From NCBI GenBank assembly GCA_903842235.1, contig CAIMLG010000007.1, positions 1 through 32,005 on the forward strand: a DNA stretch of 32,005 bases, read 5' to 3'. The position numbers and the translations under genes were made by a program. This stretch comes from an uncultured Verrucomicrobia subdivision 3 bacterium (GTDB lineage: Bacteria > Verrucomicrobiota > Verrucomicrobiia > Limisphaerales > UBA11358). The notes under the pieces are model-generated. The model did not search any database. It had not been told where the DNA came from and saw only the letters and a program-made list of their open reading frames with translations. This document shows positions 25,178 to 32,005 of this stretch, in pieces (positions within the stretch are counted from its first letter, which is position 1; each line of letters begins with the position of its first letter).

Positions 25178-26004
25178 AATACGATATTTACCACCGCACC
25201 CGTTACACCTACGCCACGCCGGTGCGTGACAGTTTTAATGATATTCGCCTCCAGCCGATGCCCATTCCCGAGCAAACGGTGGAATCGTTTCTGCTGAAGG
25301 TCTTGCCCTCATCGCGCCTGACCCACTTCAAGGATTTCTATTCCAACTGGATTCATCACTTTGAAATAGTCGAGCCACACAGCTATCTGATGATTGAAGC
25401 CACTTCGCGGGTCATCACCCATCCGCCGGCGCCGCTGCCGGAAGCTAAACTTTGTTCCTTCGAGCAGATGCTGGCCGCGCCCAATATCGAACGTTGTTTT
25501 GATTATCTGGGCGAAAGCCGGTTTGTCGAACTCTCGCCCGAAGCTTGGAAACTGGCGCTTGATGCCACCGCTGGAGTGGAAGACGCGTGGTTGGCGGCGT
25601 TGGTCCTGATGCGCTTTACCCACGGTTTTCTGAAATACGAATCGGCCTCCACGCACGTTCATACGCACATGAGCGAGTTGCTGGTGGATCGGCGCGGAGT
25701 TTGCCAAGACTTCGCCCATTTGCTGCTGGGCCTGTGTCGTTCATTGAAAATTCCTGCCCGCTATATCAGCGGTTATCTCGCCACCGAAGCTGCCAGTGCC
25801 ACCCATGCGTGGATTGAAATCTTCGTGCCCGGCTACGGCTGGCGCGGACTCGACCCCACCCACAATTGCCAGATCGGCGAAACCTACATCAAGATCGGCA
25901 ACGGTCGTGATTACGCCGACGTCCCGCCCATCAGCGGCAACTATCGGGGCACGCGCGACCATAAAATGGAAGTGGAAGTGAAAATTATTCCATTGCCAGC
26001 CTAG
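25174..26004 (+). CDS. Second transglutaminase-like cysteine protease domain protein
   Basis: A 276-residue paralogue of the preceding gene, starting MKYDIYHRTRYTYATPVRDS. It has an N-terminal beta domain and a papain-like core with C177 in DRRGVCQDFAHLLLG, H211 in ATHAWIEIF and D227 in GLDPTHN. The product ends with a family-typical ISGNYRGTRDHKMEVEVKI. It shares the coupled ATGA junction with the upstream transglutaminase, making a three-gene unit (fused ATP-grasp-alpha-E, transglutaminase, transglutaminase). It is cytoplasmic by sequence. The divergence between the two proteins suggests different substrates or a heterodimer, which is inference. It converges on the GH2 gene 59 bases downstream. 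Confidence 0.93.
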   Translation: MKYDIYHRTRYTYATPVRDSFNDIRLQPMPIPEQTVESFLLKVLPSSRLTHFKDFYSNWIHHFEIVEPHSYLMIEATSRVITHPPAPLPEAKLCSFEQMLAAPNIERCFDYLGESRFVELSPEAWKLALDATAGVEDAWLAALVLMRFTHGFLKYESASTHVHTHMSELLVDRRGVCQDFAHLLLGLCRSLKIPARYISGYLATEAASATHAWIEIFVPGYGWRGLDPTHNCQIGETYIKIGNGRDYADVPPISGNYRGTRDHKMEVEVKIIPLPA

Positions 26005-26063
26005 CCTCACTGCGGCGTAGAATAATTTTCGGTCTGGCCTGATGGGGCGGGGGTTGCGTACGC

Positions 26064-28994
26064 TCAGGGTTTCTGAGTCGGCGGTCCGTTCAGCAATAAA
26101 TCGTGTGCCTTCGGTTTATCCTCTCCCGTTGCTTGTCCGGTGGCCGCCGTATCCAGTCGCACGCCCAGATTGGCGAACAGGGCGTGCCAAAAGCGGGCGT
26201 GAACCGGCGACGTTGGAATGCAATCCAGCGAGGAAACCAGCACTTGACCGCCGGCTTGTGGCTGGGCCACCAGTGCCGCGCCGCTGGGCTTGTTCAGGTG
26301 CTCAGACAACACCACGGCGGCGCACTTGGCATTTTCCGGCGCGTTGTTGAACAGGGACCAATCGGTGTTGGCCGCTTGCAGTAAAATCGTTCCCCGCTGA
26401 ACGAACGGGCCGGCTAAGCCGCACTTCAGGATCTGTTTGTCCGTGGCGTCCTCCGCAAAATAGAGGTTGGTCAGGCTCAAGCGGGCCGGCCAAGCGTGTG
26501 GTGTCCCGGGAACCAGCGAAGTGGCGTGCCGGGGAGTCAGGCTCACGGGCACCGGTAGCAATTGATTCACGGCCGCCGACCCTTCGCCCCCTTGACGGAA
26601 CATAACCCAGACGGTGCCATGTTCGGCCAAGGTTGCGGCGGCAGCCTGTTTGGCCTGGGGCAGCCGGGCATCGGTCAGCGTGGCGGCATCCACCAGCAAC
26701 AATTTCGCGGGCTGACTGCTGGCATCGCCGAATGGCACGCCCAGTGCCGTGAGCCGGGCAAAGAGTTCGCCCTCGCGCGCCCCGGCAAAGGCCACCCGAT
26801 CAATCGTCGCCGGGACTTCGGGGACCGCCGGTTTTGAAACTGCCGCTTGGTGCTCCCAAGCGCACGGTTGCGGGCCGCCGGGGGCGAGGGCGGCTCGCTG
26901 GGCTTCAAACATCGGCAGCGGACGGTATAGCGGCAACGCCGGGTCCCAGCCGGGATTGAAGGTGCAGACGTAAGGCGGAAGACGCTCCGGTTGCACGCCG
27001 GGCTTGCCTTCTTCAAACGGCTTGAGCCAGATGCCGTCATTCGTATTGGGCAGCCGGCTGAAGTCGTGATAGCCGAGATTCAGAGGTTCAAGGCCAAACC
27101 ACGCGGTCTCGGCCGGCGAAAAGAAGGCCAGCCGGGGCTGGGCGAGATGGACGATGTTGTCATACACATCCATCGCCAGCGCTTCGTTGCGGCCCAGATA
27201 ACTTTCGTAAGCCCGCTCGCCATTGAAAACCGCGAGCTGCTCGGGCCGCGCGTAGTAAGAGCCGCCGGATTCGCCGATCATCAGCGGTTTGGTCGGCTCC
27301 TTGGGCAGCCAGTCCGGATGCGGCCGGCCCAGGCCGAAATGCTTGTTCCAGACCGGCATGGTGCCGCGCACATCTTCGTCGCCATCGCAGGAAAACCAGT
27401 TGCGCGTGTCGTCCAGCGGGCGCCCGCGCGCGCCCAAGTCCGCGAGCTGCGCATACCATTTATCTTTTTGTTCCTGGGTGATCGCGTCTTCGTAGATGAA
27501 GCTGGCGAACAGCTCGTTGCCCCAGCTCCAGCCGAAGACGCTGGGGTGATTCCGGTCGCGCCGGATCAGGTTATCGTAATGTTCGGCATAGCGATTCCAG
27601 GCGGCGGGCGCTTCGAAATTGAGCTGGAGCGAACTGCCGAATAGCGCGGTCTCGTCCAGCACCAGCAGGCCCATTTCATCGGCCAGATCCAGGTAATGGC
27701 GCGGATGCGGCTGGGCATGGGGCCGCACCGCATTGCCGTGCAGATCCTTGATCATTTGATACCACGCCCAGACATAGCGGCGGGAATTGACGAACGTGCC
27801 GAAGGGATGCAGCAGGTCGCCAAACAACTGCACCTTCTGCCCGTTCAGCAATAAATCCCGGCCGTTAATCTGGCATTGCCGCCAGCCAAAGCGCGTGTAA
27901 CTGCGATCCAGCGTTTCGCCGCCCGCCCGCACGGTCAGCACCAGGCCGTTGAGGTTGGGAGTTTCCGGCGACCACAATTTCAAGCGGCCTTTCACGGCTT
28001 CGCGCAGGGTGAGGGTTTTGGTTTTGCCCGGCGGGAGCGTGACGCGCTGCGCGGGCAGGCTCAGCCCCGGCGCAGCGAGCCGCCATTTGGGTTCCGGCGC
28101 GTCGAGAAGATTGGTGCCGGTTAGGTTGATCCACGGTTGCACGCTGCCGCCCACCTCAAGGCTCTGCTCGTGTGTGGAATCATTGCGCACCGTCACCTCG
28201 GCTTCGAGCAAATCGCGATCCACAAAGGGCTTCACAAACACGTCCGCCACCCGCACCGGCGGCAGGCCCAGCAAAAACACGTCCTGCCAGAGGCCCGCCA
28301 GATTGTCGGTGTTGGACCCGGGTGGGTAGGGGGTCCGCATGTGCTTGTATTTGGTGCTGCGCTGGTCAAATAGCCGCAGGCTGCGCACGCCCACGAGCAA
28401 TTCATTTTCGCCGCCGCGTTGGACCAGGTCGGTGATATCCAGTTCCCAGGGCAGGAAGCGGTCGCAATAGCTGCCCGCCATTTTGCCATTGATGAACACC
28501 TGCGCGTCGCCGCCCACCGCCTCGAAATGCAGCACGAGCCGCCGGTTGCCCCAGGTTTCCGGCACGCGAAACGGGCGCTTGAGCCAGCCCATTTCCACCG
28601 CGTCCCAGCGTGCCGGGAAGCTGGGATAATACACCGCGCTGGGCCAATACGGATGCGGCGTGCCTTCGCCCGCATTGCGCGCCGCGCCCCACGTGTTCAC
28701 GTTCCAGAAGGAGGGAATCTTGATGGGCGTGGGGTCCCACTGATCGGCGACCGGCGGTGGCAATTCCGGCGGCACCCCGGTGTCGCGTTTCCAGTCGCGG
28801 GGCAGCGACATGGGTTGAAACTGCCAGCGCCCATTCAGGCAAAGCTCCTGCCGCCACGGCTGCTCCGGCGGCTTCACCCAGCCTTCGCTGGGCGCAAAAT
28901 CCCGGGTGAATTCCACCCGTTCCGCCGCCAGGCTGGTCTGTCCCGCAAAACCGGCGCAGATCAGGGCCAAGAGTTTTGTCGGGAAGGTCAGCAT
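26064..28994 (-). CDS. Secreted glycoside hydrolase family 2 enzyme
   Basis: A 976-residue exported enzyme with a Sec signal (MLTFPTKLLALICAGFAGQT, cleaved near SLAA). In order: a GH2 sugar-binding jelly roll (about 50-245; LHFEAVGGDAQVFINGKMAG), an immunoglobulin-like domain (about 250-360), and a TIM barrel (about 365-660) with NAVRPHAQPHP and GLLVLDETA. The acid/base is E494 in WSWGNELF and the nucleophile E575 in MIGESGG. A C-terminal region of about 300 residues has no recognised motif. GH2 covers beta-galactosidases, beta-mannosidases and beta-glucuronidases; the exact activity is not clear. It follows the GH76 gene by 13 bases, so the two are probably one transcript. ATG start, no evident Shine-Dalgarno sequence. 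Confidence 0.88.
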   Translation of the reverse strand: MLTFPTKLLALICAGFAGQTSLAAERVEFTRDFAPSEGWVKPPEQPWRQELCLNGRWQFQPMSLPRDWKRDTGVPPELPPPVADQWDPTPIKIPSFWNVNTWGAARNAGEGTPHPYWPSAVYYPSFPARWDAVEMGWLKRPFRVPETWGNRRLVLHFEAVGGDAQVFINGKMAGSYCDRFLPWELDITDLVQRGGENELLVGVRSLRLFDQRSTKYKHMRTPYPPGSNTDNLAGLWQDVFLLGLPPVRVADVFVKPFVDRDLLEAEVTVRNDSTHEQSLEVGGSVQPWINLTGTNLLDAPEPKWRLAAPGLSLPAQRVTLPPGKTKTLTLREAVKGRLKLWSPETPNLNGLVLTVRAGGETLDRSYTRFGWRQCQINGRDLLLNGQKVQLFGDLLHPFGTFVNSRRYVWAWYQMIKDLHGNAVRPHAQPHPRHYLDLADEMGLLVLDETALFGSSLQLNFEAPAAWNRYAEHYDNLIRRDRNHPSVFGWSWGNELFASFIYEDAITQEQKDKWYAQLADLGARGRPLDDTRNWFSCDGDEDVRGTMPVWNKHFGLGRPHPDWLPKEPTKPLMIGESGGSYYARPEQLAVFNGERAYESYLGRNEALAMDVYDNIVHLAQPRLAFFSPAETAWFGLEPLNLGYHDFSRLPNTNDGIWLKPFEEGKPGVQPERLPPYVCTFNPGWDPALPLYRPLPMFEAQRAALAPGGPQPCAWEHQAAVSKPAVPEVPATIDRVAFAGAREGELFARLTALGVPFGDASSQPAKLLLVDAATLTDARLPQAKQAAAATLAEHGTVWVMFRQGGEGSAAVNQLLPVPVSLTPRHATSLVPGTPHAWPARLSLTNLYFAEDATDKQILKCGLAGPFVQRGTILLQAANTDWSLFNNAPENAKCAAVVLSEHLNKPSGAALVAQPQAGGQVLVSSLDCIPTSPVHARFWHALFANLGVRLDTAATGQATGEDKPKAHDLLLNGPPTQKP

Positions 28995-29007
28995 GGAGAA
29001 TCGGAAG

Positions 29008-30138
29008 TTAAGGCGCTTGGCTCGGCGGCACCACTTGCAAGATCACCACCGCGCTGCTGCACCCCCAGGAATTGCGCACGCCGGCGGGCGTGGATTCCGG
29101 CCAGCGGCACCAGGCTAAATTATCGCTGGCGCGGCGGGCCTGCCAGGCGGCATCGGCGTTCTTTTGCAACCACGGCAAAAACATCGCCTGCTCGCCACGG
29201 TCTTTCATGAAGCGCGCAATCCACCGCACGCCGATGCCGTTGAACCCCGCCCCATCCCCCACGTCGCCGTAGGCCGGCAGCATTCCCTCGTGACTGAGAT
29301 TATTCATCGTATAGGCGGCCGCCCGGCGCGCCTCATTGGTGTAGCCCAGAAAATTGGCCGCGCCGACAAACGTCCCCTGATTGTAAGTCAGCGCCATGCG
29401 ATTCACCCGGCCACTGCGGCTGATGGCGTCCGCGATCCGGCCTGTCTGGGGATCGAACAGCGTCGCGCGTTCCCAGAGAAACAAGTTGGTGGCGATGGTG
29501 AAATAGGTTTTGTCCCCCGTGGCCTGACCCAGCAGGTACGCGGCGATGGCCCCCGGGCCGTTCACGCAGGCGTTCTTGGACCGGTTATCCACCTTCCACC
29601 ACAAGCCCCCGCCGAGATTCGTGGAGCTGGCCCGCGCATAGCACAGGTCAAAATTGGTCTTGGCCACCGCGCGAAATTCCGGATTGCCCATGAGCAGATA
29701 ACCCCGGGCGCAGGCGATCACCATCCACATGATATCATCGTTGAACTCGTTCGTAGCCCACGTCGCGCCATGATCGGCCAGGAAACCGTGCACTAGGTGG
29801 GTGAGCATCCCCTGCGTTTGCGGATTTTGGGTGCGCTCATAATGATCCAGCACCATCTCCAACTGCTCCGCGCGCATCCAGAAGGAAATCTTGCCGCCCT
29901 CCGTGTTTTCCTTGAACCAACCCTGGCCGTTGGTGGCCTGATAAAAAGCCTGGGCATGGGCCTGAAACAGGACGTCCGCATCCGCCGCCGTGAAGGCTCT
30001 CGCCGTTCCCGCGGTCCCGCCAAACGCGAGCATCAGGCACCCGCAAAGCAGGAGGTGAACACCGTGGAACCCATCGCTCCGTTGCAATGTGCGCGACGGG
30101 CGGACGGGTTCGAGAGGGGCGACCAGGGGAGAATTCAT
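29008..30138 (-). CDS. Secreted GH76-like glycosidase (putative alpha-1,6-mannanase)
   Basis: A 376-residue exported (alpha/alpha)6-barrel protein. The signal region is HLLLCGCLMLAFGGTAGTAR (about 27-46). The conserved adjacent aspartates of GH76, D134-D135 in EFNDDIMWMVIACA, are present. Other GH76-like blocks are GGLWWKVDNRSKNACVNGPG, ALTYNQGTFVGAANFLGY and a GIGVRWIARF helix. GH76 enzymes are endo-acting alpha-1,6-mannanases cutting fungal or bacterial mannans. The activity of this one is inferred. I moved the start from an upstream in-frame ATG (30288) to ATG 30138, because GGGGGG precedes it at ribosome-binding distance and the extra 50 residues carry no conserved features. Presumed operon with GH2. 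Confidence 0.82.
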   Translation of the reverse strand: MNSPLVAPLEPVRPSRTLQRSDGFHGVHLLLCGCLMLAFGGTAGTARAFTAADADVLFQAHAQAFYQATNGQGWFKENTEGGKISFWMRAEQLEMVLDHYERTQNPQTQGMLTHLVHGFLADHGATWATNEFNDDIMWMVIACARGYLLMGNPEFRAVAKTNFDLCYARASSTNLGGGLWWKVDNRSKNACVNGPGAIAAYLLGQATGDKTYFTIATNLFLWERATLFDPQTGRIADAISRSGRVNRMALTYNQGTFVGAANFLGYTNEARRAAAYTMNNLSHEGMLPAYGDVGDGAGFNGIGVRWIARFMKDRGEQAMFLPWLQKNADAAWQARRASDNLAWCRWPESTPAGVRNSWGCSSAVVILQVVPPSQAP

Positions 30139-30717
30139 GTCCCCCCAGCATGGCGAAGTCCTCTTGAAATTCAAGGCCGCGCTGCGGTCGCTCCGCAATA
30201 TTATATTTGCCGCCAGATAACCCTCGTCCTCAAACCCCAGTGCCGGAGCCGCTGGAGATAACTCGACACGCCAACCAATAGCACCCATGGTGCCAAAGAA
30301 GAATAAACGCTGGACTGGCTTCTCGGCTTACGAAACAAGTGAAAGCTAGCCTACATCAAACTGAACCGCCAAACAGCTTGCCCACCTCGTGCTGCTGTCC
30401 AGGTCAACCAAGGATGCGTTTGGAGCTTATTTCACTCTGCGCATTCAATTCGCTTTCGGTCATGGCGGCGACCCTCCCAGCTATGTTGGGGCTCAATGTT
30501 CCTGCCCAAGCGCCTCATTACAAGAACAGATGTCGCCCATCTCTTTGCAAGGGAAATCACCCGCGCCGCCACATTATCACACCCCCCGGCCCAAGTCGCT
30601 CCACCCGAAAATTATCCCCTTCGGATTTTCGTCCGGTCCGGGCAGCAGGGTAGCGCAGGCGACTCGCCTGCCATTTTCGGCGACCCGCCGAAAAATCCCC
30701 CCTCTGCAGCTTGCCGG
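30139..30717. other. Non-coding stretch between the GH76 and integrase genes
   Basis: 579 bases with no supportable gene. Short frames on the + strand have low-complexity or composition-driven translations and no ribosome binding sites. The left part should hold the promoter for the leftward GH76-GH2 pair; no clear -10/-35 is seen. The right part (30655-30696) holds two adjacent palindromes, annotated separately. CAGCTTGCCG is repeated at 30707-30716 and 30719-30728, across the integrase stop. Confidence 0.5.
30655..30696. repeat. Pair of adjacent perfect palindromes, REP-like
   Basis: Palindrome 1 is GCAGGCGA-C-TCGCCTGC (30655-30671). Palindrome 2 is TTTTCGGCG-ACC-CGCCGAAAA (30674-30694), flanked by an extra A and AT. 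Two close stem-loops in an intergenic position are the usual form of bacterial REP/REPIN elements. They also lie just past the integrase stop and could act as its transcription terminator, since the leftward transcript would read the second palindrome first. Dispersal through the genome is inferred, not seen. Confidence 0.55.
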
Positions 30718-31746
30718 TCAGCTTGCCGCTTGGCCAGCGGCAGCTAGCCGTTCATATTCCTCCAGCGACGGCAATTTCATCAGCGCCCGCTTCGCGTAGG
30801 CGCGATGCACGGCCTTGGAGTTGTGGCCCAGCGCTTCCTGCGCGAACCGTTCGGGATAGCCGACGGTTTTCGCGCGTTCGGCCCAGGAATATCGGTAGCT
30901 GTGCAGCGTGACGCCTTGGATGCCCAGCTGGCGGCAGCGCGACCGAAACTCCGTGGCGCGGTCGCCGGCACGCACGCGGGACAGATACGGGAACAACACG
31001 CCTTCGCCCGGCAGGTCCTTGAAAAAATTCAACGATTCCGCGCCCAAGTGAATGATCACCGGCACGCCGGTTTTCTTGCGGGTGTAACTGATGGTGCTGT
31101 TCTGCCAGTCCACGTCTTCGGCTTTCAAGCTGGCGATGTCGCCCTGCGCGCCGCCCAAGTGCCAGCACAATTGGTAGAGCGTTTTCCGTTCGGGGTTCAC
31201 CTCGGCGGCGATGATCTGCTGGTGTTCGGCCAGCGTGATGGCGCGCTTCTCTTTATACTTCACGGCGGGCCACTGGCGTTTCGGGATCAACGGCCACGGC
31301 AACCAGTTCATGTCCACACAGAAGTTGTGGAGCCGGCGCAGAAAGACGTTGGTCGAAACCGTGCCCGCTTTCATGGCGTTCAACAGCGCTTCGCCGGGCG
31401 TCTCGATGATGATGCGAGGGAGCAGGGGAGCCAGCGCCGGATCCCGGGCCACGACGAGCCAGCGATCTTGATTGGCGCCGAGCTTGGTGTTGGTGAGGCT
31501 CGCCAGAGCGTTCTGCCAGGTGCGCGTGGCGACGCCGTTGTCGGTGCCGGCGAGATACGCCTTGGCGATCTGGAGGTTCAGCGTGGGCTGCCGGAGCGAT
31601 TGATTTTTGGCGAGGACGATCTGTTCGGCGGCATCGCGATCCTTGGTCTTCAAACTGAACCGCCGGCCGGTTTCGGAATCCACACAGTAGAACTGCCGAC
31701 CGCGTTCGCCACGGAAGATCAGACGGAAACGAGTTTTCATAGGCAT
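30718..31746 (-). CDS. Tyrosine recombinase (phage-type site-specific integrase)
   Basis: A 342-residue integrase. Residues 1-60 form an N-terminal strand-rich arm-binding-like region (MPMKTRFRLIFRGERGRQFY). The middle is a SAM-like core-binding domain (about 70-160). The catalytic domain shows the hairpin lysine in YTRKKTG (K224/K225), HSYR (H282, R285), GH (H308) and the tyrosine nucleophile Y317 in HRAYAK. The first catalytic arginine, usually in a G-x-R-x-x-E context, is not visible: the site reads LGGAQGDIASL. The frame is open upstream to 31827, but ATG 31746 (or ATG 31740) fits the compact N-terminus of relatives. It is the only mobility gene in the window. Confidence 0.88.
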   Translation of the reverse strand: MPMKTRFRLIFRGERGRQFYCVDSETGRRFSLKTKDRDAAEQIVLAKNQSLRQPTLNLQIAKAYLAGTDNGVATRTWQNALASLTNTKLGANQDRWLVVARDPALAPLLPRIIIETPGEALLNAMKAGTVSTNVFLRRLHNFCVDMNWLPWPLIPKRQWPAVKYKEKRAITLAEHQQIIAAEVNPERKTLYQLCWHLGGAQGDIASLKAEDVDWQNSTISYTRKKTGVPVIIHLGAESLNFFKDLPGEGVLFPYLSRVRAGDRATEFRSRCRQLGIQGVTLHSYRYSWAERAKTVGYPERFAQEALGHNSKAVHRAYAKRALMKLPSLEEYERLAAAGQAAS

Positions 31747-31765
31747 GGGGTGCAGCCTACAAAAG

Positions 31766-31862
31766 AAGCCAACCGTGTAGTTACGGTGTAACGGGCGTGT
31801 TGGCTTGGGTTGGCTTGATTTGGCCACCGTCCCAACTTTAGTGCCCGTTTTGGTGCCCGTTT
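31766..31862. repeat. Short direct and inverted repeats upstream of the integrase
   Basis: AAGCCAACC (31766-31774) is an exact inverted copy of GGTTGGCTT (31808-31816). GTTGGCTTG is also directly repeated (31799-31807 and 31809-31817). GTGCCCGTTT is repeated at 31841-31850 and 31853-31862. Clusters of 8-10 base repeats upstream of an integrase start often serve as arm-type binding sites or as its operator. That role is inference. Confidence 0.45.
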
Positions 31863-31907
31863 CGGGTCTCTGCCGAGGTAAAACCTTGACGCGGAAGCGT
31901 TTCGGTT

Positions 31908-31932
31908 TGGAGGCGAGGGTCGGAATCGGACG
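31908..31932 (-). other. tRNA/tmRNA 3'-end-like fragment, possible attachment-site core
   Basis: Read leftward, the segment gives TCCGATTCCGACC followed by CTCGCCTCCA, which looks like the T-loop, the 3' half of a T-stem and an acceptor strand ending NCCA-like in a tRNA or tmRNA gene. No matching 5' half folds in the bases before it, so this is not an intact RNA gene. Tyrosine recombinases commonly integrate at tRNA or tmRNA 3' ends and leave such fragments at one junction. It lies 162 bases upstream of the integrase start. Speculative. Confidence 0.25.
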
Positions 31933-32005
31933 AAAAGCCGTTTACCGACTCCCAAAGAATACGCGGATTTGCCTGATTTTGCAAGGGGAACTTGCGGTAA
32001 CTCGG

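Noticed and set aside
30139-30288. 50-codon N-terminal extension of the GH76-like protein
   Set aside because: It would put about 76 residues before the hydrophobic signal segment. ATG 30138 has a GGGGGG ribosome-binding-like site.
30339-30799. Overlapping + strand frames in the gap before the integrase
   Set aside because: Short, Ser/Pro/Arg-rich, no ribosome binding site; they run across the palindromes and into the 3' end of the integrase gene.
31890-31970. Intact tRNA-Ser or tmRNA on the minus strand
   Set aside because: Only the 3'-end-like part is present. The preceding bases do not give a T-stem partner, an anticodon arm or a matching acceptor strand.

Overview
The window looks like chromosomal DNA of a Verrucomicrobiota bacterium, most plausibly of the Pedosphaera/Limisphaera type. 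This is inferred from gene content and base composition, because there is no rRNA in the window. The supporting genes are a small PUR-domain protein, GT-C-like TPR membrane proteins, a secreted propeller protein with a collagen-poor repeat stalk, several secreted glycoside hydrolases, and a tyrosine recombinase of a type I associate with that phylum. Weak or absent Shine-Dalgarno sequences and several TTG/GTG starts also fit. No tRNA, rRNA or CRISPR array was seen.

Layout. Positions 1-144 hold the 5' end of a leftward glycosyltransferase. A TPR membrane protein follows at 246-1028 (+). From 6283 down to 1102 runs a tight leftward five-gene run: tlyA-like rRNA methyltransferase, NAD kinase, LacI-family regulator, HisJ-type histidinol phosphatase, and a GT-C/TPR membrane protein. 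A tRNA-dihydrouridine synthase (6427-7581, +) starts divergently and converges on a large secreted beta-propeller protein (7585-9753, -). Then come a DoxX membrane protein, a PUR-domain nucleic-acid-binding protein, a stand-alone receiver domain, and a Tat-exported GH36-like glycosidase.

The centre (14167-26004) is the most notable part. It carries two complete-looking sets of the circularly permuted ATP-grasp / alpha-E / transglutaminase genes. Set 1 has separate ATP-grasp, alpha-E and transglutaminase-DUF2126 genes. Set 2 has a fused ATP-grasp-alpha-E protein whose gene overlaps two transglutaminase genes by ATGA junctions. A secreted protein with two DUF1566/Lcl domains lies between the sets on the other strand. 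Comparative genomics has proposed that this family of genes makes or attaches a peptide tag, but to my knowledge the chemistry is not established. In set 2 the ATP-grasp motifs are visibly altered, so the two sets may not be redundant. The Ntn-hydrolase peptidase (Anbu) often associated with such loci is not in the window.

The right end holds a GH76-GH2 pair for polysaccharide breakdown (leftward), a 0.6-kb non-coding stretch with a pair of REP-like palindromes, and a tyrosine recombinase. The recombinase is followed by arm-site-like repeats and a short tRNA-3'-end-like sequence, which suggests the edge of an integrated element. Coordinates for several starts were moved inward from the longest open frame; the reasons are given per gene.
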